Numbered from the stretch's first letter, positions 44,887-53,965 are shown. The stretch is DNA of 64,000 nucleotides from Undibacterium pigrum (GCF_003201815.1 NZ_QJKB01000006.1:278125-342124), one strand, 5' to 3'. Numbers and translations: made by a program. Notes: a model not told the origin generated them from the sequence alone.

Positions 44887-46632
44887 TCAGTTCAAACCCA
44901 ACAGGCTATTCAAACTTGCCATTTCTTCGCGCCAGTTATCTTGTTGTTGCACTTTCTGATGCCTGGGTTTGCGTGCCAGATCTGCTTGCAGTAATTCTTC
45001 CAGTTCACATAGCCTTTGCAAAGCCAGCTCGGTATCATTGATCACCGGCTCGGCAGTCTTGACAGGTTCTGAGGCACCTCCACGTTGTGCCGAACTGAGT
45101 GCAGGCTTGTTACGCAAGCACTGATAAGCGATTTCTGCATCCAGCCATCTTTCCAGTCGGCCATCCTGCACCACCCAGAATTCCTGACAGCTTTGTTCTA
45201 TCAGGTCGCGGTCATGTGACACCAGTAAAAAGCCACCGGCAAATCCCGACAATGCCTCTGTCAATTCCTGCTTGCCCTGCATATCCAGATGATTGGTCGG
45301 CTCATCCAGAAACAGCAAGTGATAACTGGCCATTGATAGCGCCAGGAATAACAGGCGCGCCCTCTCACCGCCGCTCAGCGATGCGACTTTTTGCTGATGC
45401 CGGTGATAGGGGAAACCTGCCGAGATCAGGGCTTGCTTGCGCGCCACCTCTGTCCTGGCAGTGTCAGAACCAGCGACGAAGGGATACAGTGCATCTGGCA
45501 GGCTGGCTTCGCTGTTGAGTTGTTGCAAAGACTGGTCGTAATAACCTATCTGTGCAGCCGCATGCCAGCGTATCTGTTCAGAAGTTTCTCCTGACAATAT
45601 CGCTTGCCAGCACTGCCTGAGCAAAGAGGATTTACCCGTTCCGTTCGCGCCCAGCAAGGCGATCTTGTCACCTGGCCGTATGCTGAATTGCTCCAGCGTG
45701 AACAAGCCGGGCAAGCCTGGCGTGGCCCTGACGGTCAGGTTTTCCAGTTGCAGCAAATGATTGGCTGCTGATGCCTTGCCATGCAATTTCAAAGTCCAGG
45801 GCTGGCCTTCGGTGACTGTGGTTTGTTCTTCCTTCAGCCGGTCTGCCCGTTTTTGCATGGTCTTGGCTTTGCGCGCCAGTTTTTCATTGTCGTAGACACT
45901 GCCCCAGAGTGCCAGGCGTTTGCTACTGGCAGTCACGCGGTCTATCTCTGATTGCTCGGCATCACGCCTGGCCTGTGCTGCTTCATCCGCCTGGGCGAGG
46001 GATTCCAATGCTTCCGAGCAGGGCTGGTCAAAGCAGGTGATTTGCCTGTCACGCAAAATCCAGCTTTGCCGCGTCACCCGGTTCAGCAGGCGCTGGTCAT
46101 GCGACACCAGCACGAAGGCGCCTTTCCAGTTCAGCAAGAATTCTTCCAGCCATAACAAAGATGGCAAGTCGAGATGGTTGCTGGGTTCGTCCAGTAGCAA
46201 AAGGTTGGGATCGCGCAGCAAGGCACGACCCAGCAGCAAGCGGGTATGCTGGCCACCGGATAGTGATTGCACAGCGACCCTGGCGGTAGCGGCATCAATG
46301 CCCAGTTCCTGCAAGAGGCTGTCAACGCGCCAGTGCAATTCCGGCATGTCGTCTATGGCATCTAGCATGGCATCGTAGAGGCTGAGCGCATGCAGGGCTG
46401 GAGGTAAATGTTGCTCCACATATTGCAGGCGACACAGGCGTGCCATTTGTATGCTGCCACTATTGGCGCTGCGTTGTCCGGCCAGCAGGGAAAGCAGGGT
46501 GGATTTACCACTGCCATTGTGGCCTATCAAGCCTATGCGCTGGCCAACTTGCAGGGTGAAGTTGAGATCCTGGAATAAAACGCCGTGGCTGGTTTCCAGT
46601 TGTAATGCTTGTGAAGATAATAAGGTAGTCAT
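44887..46632 (-). CDS. ABC-F family ATPase
   Basis: A 581-residue soluble protein with two ABC domains and no membrane segment. The first has Walker A GHNGSGKS and signature LSGGQ; the second has GANGTGKS and LSGGE; both have LLLLDEPSNHLD / LLFLDEPTNHLD. A linker with KARKAKTMQKRADRLKEEQ-like charged helix (about 250-285) joins them, and a C-terminal helical tail follows. ABC-F proteins act at the ribosome E site and include translation factors and antibiotic-protection proteins. The start could also be ATG 46662 or TTG 46671. A leader ORF upstream suggests induced expression. Confidence 0.9.
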   Translation of the reverse strand: MTTLLSSQALQLETSHGVLFQDLNFTLQVGQRIGLIGHNGSGKSTLLSLLAGQRSANSGSIQMARLCRLQYVEQHLPPALHALSLYDAMLDAIDDMPELHWRVDSLLQELGIDAATARVAVQSLSGGQHTRLLLGRALLRDPNLLLLDEPSNHLDLPSLLWLEEFLLNWKGAFVLVSHDQRLLNRVTRQSWILRDRQITCFDQPCSEALESLAQADEAAQARRDAEQSEIDRVTASSKRLALWGSVYDNEKLARKAKTMQKRADRLKEEQTTVTEGQPWTLKLHGKASAANHLLQLENLTVRATPGLPGLFTLEQFSIRPGDKIALLGANGTGKSSLLRQCWQAILSGETSEQIRWHAAAQIGYYDQSLQQLNSEASLPDALYPFVAGSDTARTEVARKQALISAGFPYHRHQQKVASLSGGERARLLFLALSMASYHLLFLDEPTNHLDMQGKQELTEALSGFAGGFLLVSHDRDLIEQSCQEFWVVQDGRLERWLDAEIAYQCLRNKPALSSAQRGGASEPVKTAEPVINDTELALQRLCELEELLQADLARKPRHQKVQQQDNWREEMASLNSLLGLN

Positions 46633-46772
46633 GCTCTTGTCTTTGATTTGGGATGCAAGCATCCACGTCAACAGGAGCGCTAACGATATGAGCCGAGAAC
46701 AGGCCCGGAGGGTAAGTGGGATAAATGTGCTCTCGTCTTGTTATCGCAGCGCGATGGAACTAGGACAAGAGC
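46633..46772 (-). promoter_or_regulatory. Attenuator-like complementary segments before the ABC-F gene
   Basis: In the minus-strand mRNA, GCUCUUGUC within the leader ORF (46764-46772) can pair with GACGAGAGC just after the leader stop (46729-46737, one G-U pair) or, perfectly, with GACAAGAGC directly before the ABC-F ATG (46633-46641). The pairings exclude each other and the second would hide the translation start. A further hairpin (GGATGC-TT-GCATCC) lies just upstream of the third segment. This layout fits translation attenuation. Confidence 0.6.
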
Positions 46773-46827
46773 TGGCAAATGTACCAAAGTTGCGTATGCC
46801 GCTGATGGCATACTTTAGAACTTCCAT
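46741..46827 (-). CDS. 28-residue leader peptide upstream of the ABC-F gene
   Basis: A short ORF on the minus strand with a very strong ribosome site (AAAGGAGG, 4 bases before ATG), encoding MEVLKYAISGIRNFGTFASS followed by CPSSIALR and a TAA. It lies about 110 bp before the ABC-F start and 33 bases after the likely transcription start. Leaders of this size precede many ribosome-protection and erm genes, where drug-induced stalling releases the downstream gene. Its sequence matches no leader I know. Confidence 0.65.
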   Translation of the reverse strand: MEVLKYAISGIRNFGTFASSCPSSIALR

Positions 46828-46866
46828 GTTTCCTCCTTTCTGTAAAAAGAGTTTGATCGAAACCCG

Positions 46867-46895
46867 ATTCTAGTGAAGTTTGCAGGGCGAGGCAA
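46867..46895 (-). promoter_or_regulatory. Sigma-70 promoter of the leader-ABC-F transcript
   Basis: Minus strand -35 TTGCCT (46890-46895) and -10 TAGAAT (46867-46872) are separated by exactly 17 bases. The expected start is near 46860, giving a 33-base leader before the peptide ATG. Confidence 0.6.
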
Positions 46896-46946
46896 GTTAG
46901 CCTCTTTTGCCCTGCCCGATTACCTGTCCACCCACTTGCCAAAAAA

Positions 46947-47831
46947 TTATGCCGAAATCCCGACAGTCAAAGTCACAACATAACCCATCGTGGCATTGCC
47001 AGTGACGCTGACCATTTGCAGGCTGGTGCCATCGCTGAAGACATTGTCAGTTGCATAGGTGATACGCGCAAGATTACGCACGCTGGAGGTGTAACCCGTA
47101 GCCTGGTAGGCTTCATTCAGGGTCGCCATGGGGAAGGTGAATTGTGAAGTTTTGACCTTGTTATTGGCACTGCTGACCTTTGTCAGGCTGGGATAGATCT
47201 CGAAATGCACATGCGGCATGCGTCCGTCGTAACAGCCAGGAAAGATCGTGGTAAAGCTGACATTGCCATTGCTGTCGGTTTCCTGCACGCCGCGCAGGTA
47301 GTTTTCTGCGGTGACACCGGCTGAATACATGGAATAATTGCCATCGCGGTCACAATGCCAGAGATAAATCGCATATCCAGCCAGCGAAGCGCAACTGCTC
47401 TTGGTATTCAGCAGTTGCAGTTTGATCGTCAGGGGTATGCCCGCTGCGACACCGCTGGCCCCGGCGATGCTGGAACGGATATCACTGCGCACGATGCCGG
47501 ACAGGGCCAGGGCATTGGCGATGCCTGTCCCATTGCTATTGCTGCCATCACCAGGGTAAGGGCCGGCGGTTTCTTCCGGGATGATGCTGCAGGAAGTGCT
47601 GCCTGTGCTGGTGCCTGAGCTTGTGGTCGTGCCAGTACCAGTGCTGGTACCTGTACTGGTAGTGGCCGTAGTGGAGCTGCTGGTGGCTGTGCTGGCATCG
47701 CTGCCGCCACCGCAGCCCAGTAAAGTGACCGCGCCACCGGCGGACAACCAGCGCAGCATTTGCCTGCGCGAAGCCGCTGCCTGCAATAGCGTATTGAGAT
47801 CGGTTTCCAGTTGCTTGCCATGATTGTGCAT
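46947..47831 (-). CDS. Lipoprotein-like intradiol dioxygenase family protein
   Basis: A 294-residue protein. Residues 20-41 form a twin-Arg/hydrophobic signal (SRRQMLRWLSAGG) with lipobox-like LLGCGGG. A 40-residue Ser/Thr/Gly linker follows. The rest resembles intradiol ring-cleavage dioxygenases: PEETAGPYPGDG, LWHCDRDGNYSMYS, ENYLRGVQ and MPHVHFEIY, which offer Tyr and His iron ligands. Known enzymes of this fold cleave catechols. An exported, anchored version without a catabolic operon is unusual, and its substrate is unknown. Divergent from the CpxR-like gene. Confidence 0.85.
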   Translation of the reverse strand: MHNHGKQLETDLNTLLQAAASRRQMLRWLSAGGAVTLLGCGGGSDASTATSSSTTATTSTGTSTGTGTTTSSGTSTGSTSCSIIPEETAGPYPGDGSNSNGTGIANALALSGIVRSDIRSSIAGASGVAAGIPLTIKLQLLNTKSSCASLAGYAIYLWHCDRDGNYSMYSAGVTAENYLRGVQETDSNGNVSFTTIFPGCYDGRMPHVHFEIYPSLTKVSSANNKVKTSQFTFPMATLNEAYQATGYTSSVRNLARITYATDNVFSDGTSLQMVSVTGNATMGYVVTLTVGISA

Positions 47832-47891
47832 GATGTCTTTTCCTTACAGGGTGGGTTTGCTGCATTGTGTCGCGGCGACTTGTTAAGCGCA

Positions 47892-47916
47892 GTAAAGCAA
47901 AGGTAAAGTTAGGTAA
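47892..47916. promoter_or_regulatory. Tandem GTAAA motifs
   Basis: GTAAA at 47892, GTAAA at 47903 and GTAA at 47913 stand at 11- and 10-bp steps, about one helix turn, in the divergent region nearer the dioxygenase-like gene. They resemble CpxR half sites, though the first spacer is 6 and not 5 bases. Confidence 0.4.
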
Positions 47917-47963
47917 GGATTTTGTGTCATCACCATAAAAATGCCGGTAACACAGTACAGACT

Positions 47964-47978
47964 GTAAAAGCAGGTAAA
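47964..47978 (+). promoter_or_regulatory. CpxR-box-like site
   Basis: GTAAA-AGCAG-GTAAA matches the CpxR consensus GTAAA-N5-GTAAA exactly and lies 75 bp before the CpxR-like regulator start, fitting autoregulation. An inverted TTTAC follows at 47990-47994. Confidence 0.65.
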
Positions 47979-48053
47979 TTTGCCCCTGTTTTACCCAACT
48001 GCGGGTAGGGCTTTGTTATCATCGTCTGCAACTAAAATCACTTCTCTCTCCAC

Positions 48054-48743
48054 ATGACCAAGGTATTGCTCGCAGACGATGACGTCGAACTTGTAGGCAT
48101 GCTCAGGGAATACCTGGAGCGTGAAGATTTTGTCATTACGACCGTGCATGACGGTGAGCAAGCCGTGAAAGAAGCGCTGTCTGGCCAGCATGCCATTGCC
48201 GTGCTGGATGTCATGATGCCGCGCATGAATGGCATAGAAGCCTTGCGCCGCATACGTGAGCATAGTCGCATGCCGGTGCTGATGCTGACTGCAAGGGGAG
48301 ATGATGTAGACCGCATCATAGGCCTCGAACTGGGGGCCGACGATTATGTTCCCAAACCCTGTACCCCGCGAGAATTGCTGGCCAGGCTCAGGGCTATCTT
48401 GCGCCGTACTGAAATTGGCATGTCCGCCGAGCAGGACAGGCAATGCCTGGTCATCGGCGCCCTGCAATTATGGCCAGGCCAGCGCAGGGCAGAGTGGAAT
48501 AATAAATTGCTGGACCTGACCAGCACCGAATTTACCTTGCTGGAACTGCTCGCAAAAAATGCCGGGCAAACGGTCAGCAAGAATGAATTGTCCGAGCAGG
48601 GACTGGGCCGTCCACTGGCCCGGTTCGACAGGAATATCGATGTCCACCTCAGCAGCATACGCCAGAAGATCAGCGCCTTTGCTGATGGCCGTACCGTCAT
48701 CCAGACCGTGTACCGCCAGGGTTATATGCTGACGCGCGAGTGA
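48054..48743 (+). CDS. cpxR: CpxR-like OmpR-family response regulator
   Basis: A 229-residue regulator with receiver domain (acidic D8-D10, phospho-acceptor D52 in VLDVMMP, GADDYVPKP switch lysine) and a C-terminal winged helix (LDLTSTEFTLLELLAKNAGQ, FDRNIDVHLSSIRQKI). Among OmpR-type regulators the sequence is closest to CpxR in my reading (LTARGDDVDRIIGLELGADD). It overlaps the kinase gene and has a CpxR-like box upstream, so envelope stress control is likely. Confidence 0.9.
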   Translation: MTKVLLADDDVELVGMLREYLEREDFVITTVHDGEQAVKEALSGQHAIAVLDVMMPRMNGIEALRRIREHSRMPVLMLTARGDDVDRIIGLELGADDYVPKPCTPRELLARLRAILRRTEIGMSAEQDRQCLVIGALQLWPGQRRAEWNNKLLDLTSTEFTLLELLAKNAGQTVSKNELSEQGLGRPLARFDRNIDVHLSSIRQKISAFADGRTVIQTVYRQGYMLTRE

Positions 48744-49981
48744 TTATGCCTAAACTCAGCATGCTGAAACTCGGGCGATTATTCTGGAAGTTCTTTTTCT
48801 TTATCTGGCTGGCACAATTGACTGCCATCGCCGGTATCAGCATCACTTTCTGGATCAAGCATAGCAATGAAGAAATTGCCAGGTCTGTCGCTATTGCAAA
48901 TATGAATGCAGGCAAACCTGTGCCAGACGGTCGCTTTGGTCCCGGTTCAGGTCCTGGCCCCGGGCCAGGTTTCCATCGCGGGGAAGGGCCGGGAAAGCCA
49001 CCTGGTGACCGCGGGCCGCTGGCTATGGGACAGCGCAAACCGCCACCTGATGGTGGCGAAATGCGTGGCGACATGCGCGCCCTGATACCCATGACATGTG
49101 CCTTGCTGGCCAGCCTGCTGTTTGCCGCCCTGATGGCCTGGTATATGTCGAAGCCCATACGCAAGCTGAGTGAAGCATTTCAGGCGCTGACAGGCGGCAA
49201 GCTGCATACACGCATAGGGGACAGCATGGGCAAGCGCCAGGACGAGCTGACTGAGCTGGGCCGTGACTTTGATCGTATGGCTGAGCAATTGACAGGTTCA
49301 CTGCAAAACCAGCGCCGCCTTTTGCATGATGTATCGCATGAATTGCGTTCGCCATTGGCACGTTTGCAGGCTGCCATAGGCCTGGCCCGCCAGCAGCCAG
49401 ACAAGGCAGAGGAATACATGGTCCGCATGGACAGGGAGGCCGTGCGCATGGATAAGCTGGTGGGCGAAATCCTGACACTGTCGCGTCTGGAAGCAGGTGC
49501 CCATGCCGGGCAAGACCTGATACACATGGATGAGTTATTTGCCGAGCTGAGCGACAATGCGCATTTTGAAGCCAGGAACGCAGGCAAGACTTTTCATACT
49601 GAATTTTCTATCGATGACATCAGCAAGACCTGTGTGCTGGGGCGCTATGAATTACTGCACCGTGCACTGGAAAATGTCTTGCGCAATGCCATCCGGCATA
49701 CCCGTCCCGATACTGCGGTAACCCTGCAAGCCGGAGTCAGCCAGGGGGCGTTGCATATATCGGTGCTGGATGAGGGGACTGGTGTACCGGAAGCTGAACT
49801 GCAAAGCATCTTCCAGCCGTTTTATCGCAGCGTACTGGCCGAGCATGGCAGTGAAGGTTATGGCCTTGGGCTGGCGATTACCCAGCGTGTGATACAGGCG
49901 CATGGAGGAAATATCGTCGCCAGCAATCGCCAGCCTGCGGGACTATGCATGGAAATGACACTGCCGCTTGCCTTTGCCTAG
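48740..49981 (+). CDS. cpxA: CpxA-like sensor histidine kinase
   Basis: A 413-residue kinase starting at a GTG that overlaps the regulator stop (GTGA); ATG 48746 is the alternative. There are two membrane helices (about 15-37 and 114-135), and between them a periplasmic loop with a Gly/Pro-rich run near 65-97 that is short compared with E. coli CpxA. HAMP, then HisKA (LLHDVSHELRSPLARLQ), then HATPase_c with NVLRNAIRH and the EGYGLGLAI box. The stop shares CTAG with the stop of the convergent kinase gene. Confidence 0.9.
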   Translation: MIMPKLSMLKLGRLFWKFFFFIWLAQLTAIAGISITFWIKHSNEEIARSVAIANMNAGKPVPDGRFGPGSGPGPGPGFHRGEGPGKPPGDRGPLAMGQRKPPPDGGEMRGDMRALIPMTCALLASLLFAALMAWYMSKPIRKLSEAFQALTGGKLHTRIGDSMGKRQDELTELGRDFDRMAEQLTGSLQNQRRLLHDVSHELRSPLARLQAAIGLARQQPDKAEEYMVRMDREAVRMDKLVGEILTLSRLEAGAHAGQDLIHMDELFAELSDNAHFEARNAGKTFHTEFSIDDISKTCVLGRYELLHRALENVLRNAIRHTRPDTAVTLQAGVSQGALHISVLDEGTGVPEAELQSIFQPFYRSVLAEHGSEGYGLGLAITQRVIQAHGGNIVASNRQPAGLCMEMTLPLAFA

Positions 49982-51354
49982 GATGGCAAAGGCAGGAACA
50001 GGCTCACAGTCAGTCCACCACCTTCGCGGTTTTGCAGACTGATTCGGCCGCCATGTGCTTCAATGATCTCGCGCACCAGTGCCAGCCCCAGACCTGTGCC
50101 GCTGCGCTTGGTGGAGTAGAAGGGAATCAGGGCATTCGACATCACGGTGTCTGTCATGCCGCTGCCCCTGTCCATGACTTCTATGCGCGCTACGCCTTGC
50201 AATGTCCGTATGCTGAGACTGACATCATCGGCTCTTGAGCCAGACTCATGAGCGTTCTTCAAGAGGTTCAGCAAGGCATGTTCCATCTGCGCCCGGTCAA
50301 GATTGACAGCTTCATCCGGCAGGCTGTCAGTGACAGTGAAGATGACTTGTGACTTCAAGCCCGCAATGAAACTATGCCAGTGCGTGCTTTCCAGTCTGGG
50401 TGTCGGCAATTTGGCAAAGCGTGCATAGCCATCGATAAAGCTTTCCAGATGGCGGGTACGTTCTTCTATGGTTTGCAAGATGCTGGGCAGGCGTTCAGTC
50501 TGGCCGCGGCTGACCAGGACTGCCGCTGAATTCGCCAGCGAGGCAATCGGCGCCAGGGAATTATTCAATTCATGGCTGATGACGCGGATGACTTTTTTCC
50601 AGGTCTGTACTTCCTGGCGGCGCAATTCCACTGTCAGGTGGCGCAATAAAAATAATTCATGATGGCGGCCATTCAGGCTGAAATGGCGACGGGCCAGATG
50701 ATAGACTTCTTCCTCTTCTTCCGCATCTTTGGCAGCCACGGTGAATAAGCCATCACCACCACGGTGTATGGCATCCCGTAGTGAGCTGGAGACCTGGGTC
50801 AGGATATCGTCAAAACTGAAACCTTCCAGTTTGCGCCCCTGATTGAGCAATTGCCTGGCCGCGATATTAGCGAAGACTATGGGGCCACGGTTTGCCACCA
50901 GCATCATCGCCACCGGCGTATTTTGCACCATGGTATCGAGCAATAATTCTCGCTGTACCAGGTCCAGCCTCTGCTTGCGCAAAACATCGCCCAGTGCATT
51001 ATGGGCCTCCACCAGCTCGCCCAGCTCATCCTGCAGGGGCCAGTGCACGCCGATGGAAAAGTCATTGTCCTGATAACTGATGACCGTACCAGCCAGGGTA
51101 TGAAACAAACGTATCATGGCCTGGAACTGGCTGCGCATGATGCCTATGCCCAGCGGCAAGATGATCAGCAGGCTGAGCCCGGCTGCCAGCCAGACCTGGT
51201 CGGGTAGCAAGTGCAGGATGCCCATGCTGATGGCAACCGCCAGCAGCAGTATAGCCAGCATCAGCAAAGTCAGGCGTGTCAGTATGGAAAACAGCGGGCG
51301 CTTGTCTGGCCCGCTGCTTGATGCAGCTGTCTGAGGGGGCGTCTGGTCTGTCAT
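49978..51354 (-). CDS. Short-loop sensor kinase (NtrY/NtrB-like) of the ABC operon
   Basis: A 458-residue kinase. Two membrane helices (about 25-47 and 53-72) are joined by only about five residues, so it has almost no periplasmic sensor. A HAMP-like/coiled region, a PAS domain (about 130-240), HisKA (VIRVISHELNNSLAPIASLA) and HATPase_c (NLLKNAHES, GTGLGLALVREI) follow. It is the last gene of the exporter operon and overlaps its NtrC-type regulator by 4 bases. A kinase of this design may sense within the membrane, perhaps through the exporter. Confidence 0.92.
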   Translation of the reverse strand: MTDQTPPQTAASSSGPDKRPLFSILTRLTLLMLAILLLAVAISMGILHLLPDQVWLAAGLSLLIILPLGIGIMRSQFQAMIRLFHTLAGTVISYQDNDFSIGVHWPLQDELGELVEAHNALGDVLRKQRLDLVQRELLLDTMVQNTPVAMMLVANRGPIVFANIAARQLLNQGRKLEGFSFDDILTQVSSSLRDAIHRGGDGLFTVAAKDAEEEEEVYHLARRHFSLNGRHHELFLLRHLTVELRRQEVQTWKKVIRVISHELNNSLAPIASLANSAAVLVSRGQTERLPSILQTIEERTRHLESFIDGYARFAKLPTPRLESTHWHSFIAGLKSQVIFTVTDSLPDEAVNLDRAQMEHALLNLLKNAHESGSRADDVSLSIRTLQGVARIEVMDRGSGMTDTVMSNALIPFYSTKRSGTGLGLALVREIIEAHGGRISLQNREGGGLTVSLFLPLPS

Positions 51355-52685
51355 GCGCTGCGGCTGATACCCAGTCTGTCCATGCGTCGATACAATGCCT
51401 GGCGACTCAGGCCCAGTTCAGCAGCAGCTTGCGCCACTACGCCATGCGATTTTTGCAGGGCGCGTTCTATGGCGTCCTTGTCTGGCTCTTGCTCGTTGAT
51501 CCAGCTATTTGCCAGCGGCAAGCCAAGATCTGTTGGCATGATTTCATTTTTTGCGGCCAGCAGGCAGGCACGCTGCATGACATTCTTGAGTTCCCTGACG
51601 TTGCCAGGCCAGGCATATTGCACCAGTGCCGACGCGGTGCTGGGATGCAGGGTCTTGCCATTGTTAAGGAAGTGTTCAGCCAGCGGCAAGATGTCGCCTG
51701 TGCGTTCTGCCAGTGTGGGCAAATGTAATTCGATGACGTTCAGGCGGTATAGCAAATCCTGGCGGAAGTTGCCCGCCCTGATCATGGCAGGCAGGTCTGC
51801 ATTGGTGGCACTCAGTACCCTGACCTTGACCTGCCTCTCCTTGTTTGAGCCCAGTCTTTCAAAGCGCCCGGTTTCCAGCACACGCAATAATTTCATCTGC
51901 CCGGCCAGCGGCAGGTTACCTATTTCATCAAGGAACAGGGTGCCACCATCTGCTGCTTCAAACTTGCCTTCACGGGCTTTGCTGGCGCCGGTATAGGCAC
52001 CCGCTTCGGCGCCAAACAATTCTGCTTCTATCAGTTCTGCTGGCAGTGCGCCGCAATTGAGTACGACAAAAGGGCCGTCCTTGACGCTGGAATTGGCCTG
52101 TATGATTTCTGCGATTCTTTCCTTGCCTGCGCCATTCGGGCCGGTGATCAGCACTGGTACATCGGCGCGTGCCACCTGGCAGGCCATGCCCAGCACACGC
52201 TCGGTGGCAGCGTCATTCCAGACCAGATTGCAGAGATTGAATTTTTGCTCCAGCTCGCGCTTTTGCTTACGCTCGCGCTGCATTCTTTGTTGCAGGGCAC
52301 GATTGCTTTGCCCCAGCTCGATCAAATTCCTGACGGTAGTCAGCAATTTCTGGTCATTCCAGGGTTTGCCTAGATAATCGGCAGCTCCTGATCTGATCAA
52401 TTCTACTGCTGCATCCAGATGTGTCCAGGCGGTCAGCAAGATCACGGGCAGGTCAGGGTAGCGTTTGCGTATTTCAGTGAACAGGGCACGGCCTTCATCA
52501 CCCGAGGTGGTGTCGGCCGTGAAGTTCATGTCCTGTATCACCAGGTCGACAGCCTGGTGCTCCAGCATCGCAAGCCCCTGCTCTGGCGATGTGGCGCATA
52601 CTGCATCAATCTCATGCAATGAGAACAGCACTTCGAGTGCCACCGCGACGGTGGCGTTGTCATCAATTATTAATACAGTAGGCAT
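51351..52685 (-). CDS. NtrC-family sigma-54 response regulator
   Basis: A 444-residue regulator: receiver domain (D8-D9, phospho-acceptor D52 in VIQDMNF), AAA+ domain with a variant Walker A GPNGAGKE, a GAYTGA loop (Tyr in place of Phe, a known variant), Walker B GGTLFLDEIG, and a Fis-type helix-turn-helix (VVAQAAAELGLSRQALYRRM). Its likely target is the sigma-54 promoter of its own operon at 57367-57381. It lies 25 bp after the second permease gene. Confidence 0.94.
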   Translation of the reverse strand: MPTVLIIDDNATVAVALEVLFSLHEIDAVCATSPEQGLAMLEHQAVDLVIQDMNFTADTTSGDEGRALFTEIRKRYPDLPVILLTAWTHLDAAVELIRSGAADYLGKPWNDQKLLTTVRNLIELGQSNRALQQRMQRERKQKRELEQKFNLCNLVWNDAATERVLGMACQVARADVPVLITGPNGAGKERIAEIIQANSSVKDGPFVVLNCGALPAELIEAELFGAEAGAYTGASKAREGKFEAADGGTLFLDEIGNLPLAGQMKLLRVLETGRFERLGSNKERQVKVRVLSATNADLPAMIRAGNFRQDLLYRLNVIELHLPTLAERTGDILPLAEHFLNNGKTLHPSTASALVQYAWPGNVRELKNVMQRACLLAAKNEIMPTDLGLPLANSWINEQEPDKDAIERALQKSHGVVAQAAAELGLSRQALYRRMDRLGISRSA

Positions 52686-52710
52686 TGTCGTTATTGTGGA
52701 TGTCAGGGCT

Positions 52711-53958
52711 TCAGGTACTGCGGGTAGCAGTGGCCGGTGAAATCGAAGCGGCGCGTGCTGCTGGCCCTACTACCGCGATGATACCAAGTATCCAGAAAAT
52801 TACACTGGCTCCCAGCAAATAAGCGACGGGTAATTTCGTCAATTCCAGTTTGCTGACCAATAATTGATTCAGACCTATGGCCAGGGCGACGCCGCAGGCG
52901 ATCCCAAAGCTGGTGATCATGAAGTTTTCTGTGATGAAGTAGCGCAGTACGTCTATCCTGCGCGCACCCAGGGCACGGCGCACACCAATATGCTTGCGGC
53001 GCTGTGTCACCCACAGGCTGGAAATGCCGACGATGCCACTGGCAGTCACCAGAAGGAGCAGCACGCATACAGCGATCAGCATCCAGGCCAGGCCATTGTC
53101 AGCACGGTAGCGTCTGGTGCGATCGTTTTCCATACTGCGCAGATTGATAATCAGCGGTGTTGCTGAGGCTTTTCTGAGGGCTACCTCAACATCTTTCATA
53201 ACGCGGTCACGCTGGCCAGGTTCAGCACGTACTGAATACTTGGAATATGGGTCGTTTGACATACGGGTAGGCAAGACAACTGAAATCTCACCCTTTGCAC
53301 CTATTTGCGCGCCGTGAGTCTGCAAACGGTCCAGCACACCTATGATACGTGTCTCCTTCGCATCGTCACCCGTACCAAAATAGATATTTTTTCCTACCAC
53401 ACTGGCCTGGCCGGGAAAAAGCTTCTCTGCCGTGGCCTTGGTGATGATGACGACATCAGGAAAGTCCTTGCTGGTGTTGGCATCAATTTCGCGGAACTCC
53501 CCCTGGTTGAAATCACGACCATCGGTCAGTTTCAAGCCCCAGAGTTTCATCACCGATTGGGATACGACATACATCGATACGCTGCTACTGCTGGCAGCCT
53601 GTTTTCTATCCAGCGAAACGCCGGTGCTGCTGCCAGACCAGGACAATGGCGTCTGACTGACCCGCGTGACATCCTGCACGCCAGATACGCCGCGTATGAT
53701 CGCTTCGTCATGTTTCTGCGTAGCGATTTGTTCTGCGTGTTCAGCCAGCTTACGGTTACTCACGTTGATGGAAAACAGATCGTTTTCTTCTGCCACACCG
53801 CTGGGCCGCGATACTACCTCCATACGCAGTTGAACGATGTAGACAGCGTTGGCTAAAATTGCCAGGCTGATGGCAACCTGCAGAGCCACCAGGATGGCAC
53901 CGGTTTTACTGCGCAGCAGCGCAGAAAAAATGGGGCGAATTTCGAAATTGAGTTTCAT
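52711..53958 (-). CDS. MacB/FtsX-type ABC permease
   Basis: A 415-residue permease. One N-terminal membrane helix (about 18-40), a large periplasmic MacB-core-like domain (about 45-285), and three C-terminal helices (about 290-312, 335-357 and 375-398). RRKHIGVRRALGARRIDVLRYF is the conserved cytoplasmic coupling motif. It forms a pair with the neighbouring permease 7 bp away. Such transporters are mechanotransmission exporters that push substrate through a TolC-like channel. Confidence 0.9.
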   Translation of the reverse strand: MKLNFEIRPIFSALLRSKTGAILVALQVAISLAILANAVYIVQLRMEVVSRPSGVAEENDLFSINVSNRKLAEHAEQIATQKHDEAIIRGVSGVQDVTRVSQTPLSWSGSSTGVSLDRKQAASSSSVSMYVVSQSVMKLWGLKLTDGRDFNQGEFREIDANTSKDFPDVVIITKATAEKLFPGQASVVGKNIYFGTGDDAKETRIIGVLDRLQTHGAQIGAKGEISVVLPTRMSNDPYSKYSVRAEPGQRDRVMKDVEVALRKASATPLIINLRSMENDRTRRYRADNGLAWMLIAVCVLLLLVTASGIVGISSLWVTQRRKHIGVRRALGARRIDVLRYFITENFMITSFGIACGVALAIGLNQLLVSKLELTKLPVAYLLGASVIFWILGIIAVVGPAARAASISPATATRST

Positions 53959-53965
53959 AGTGGCC

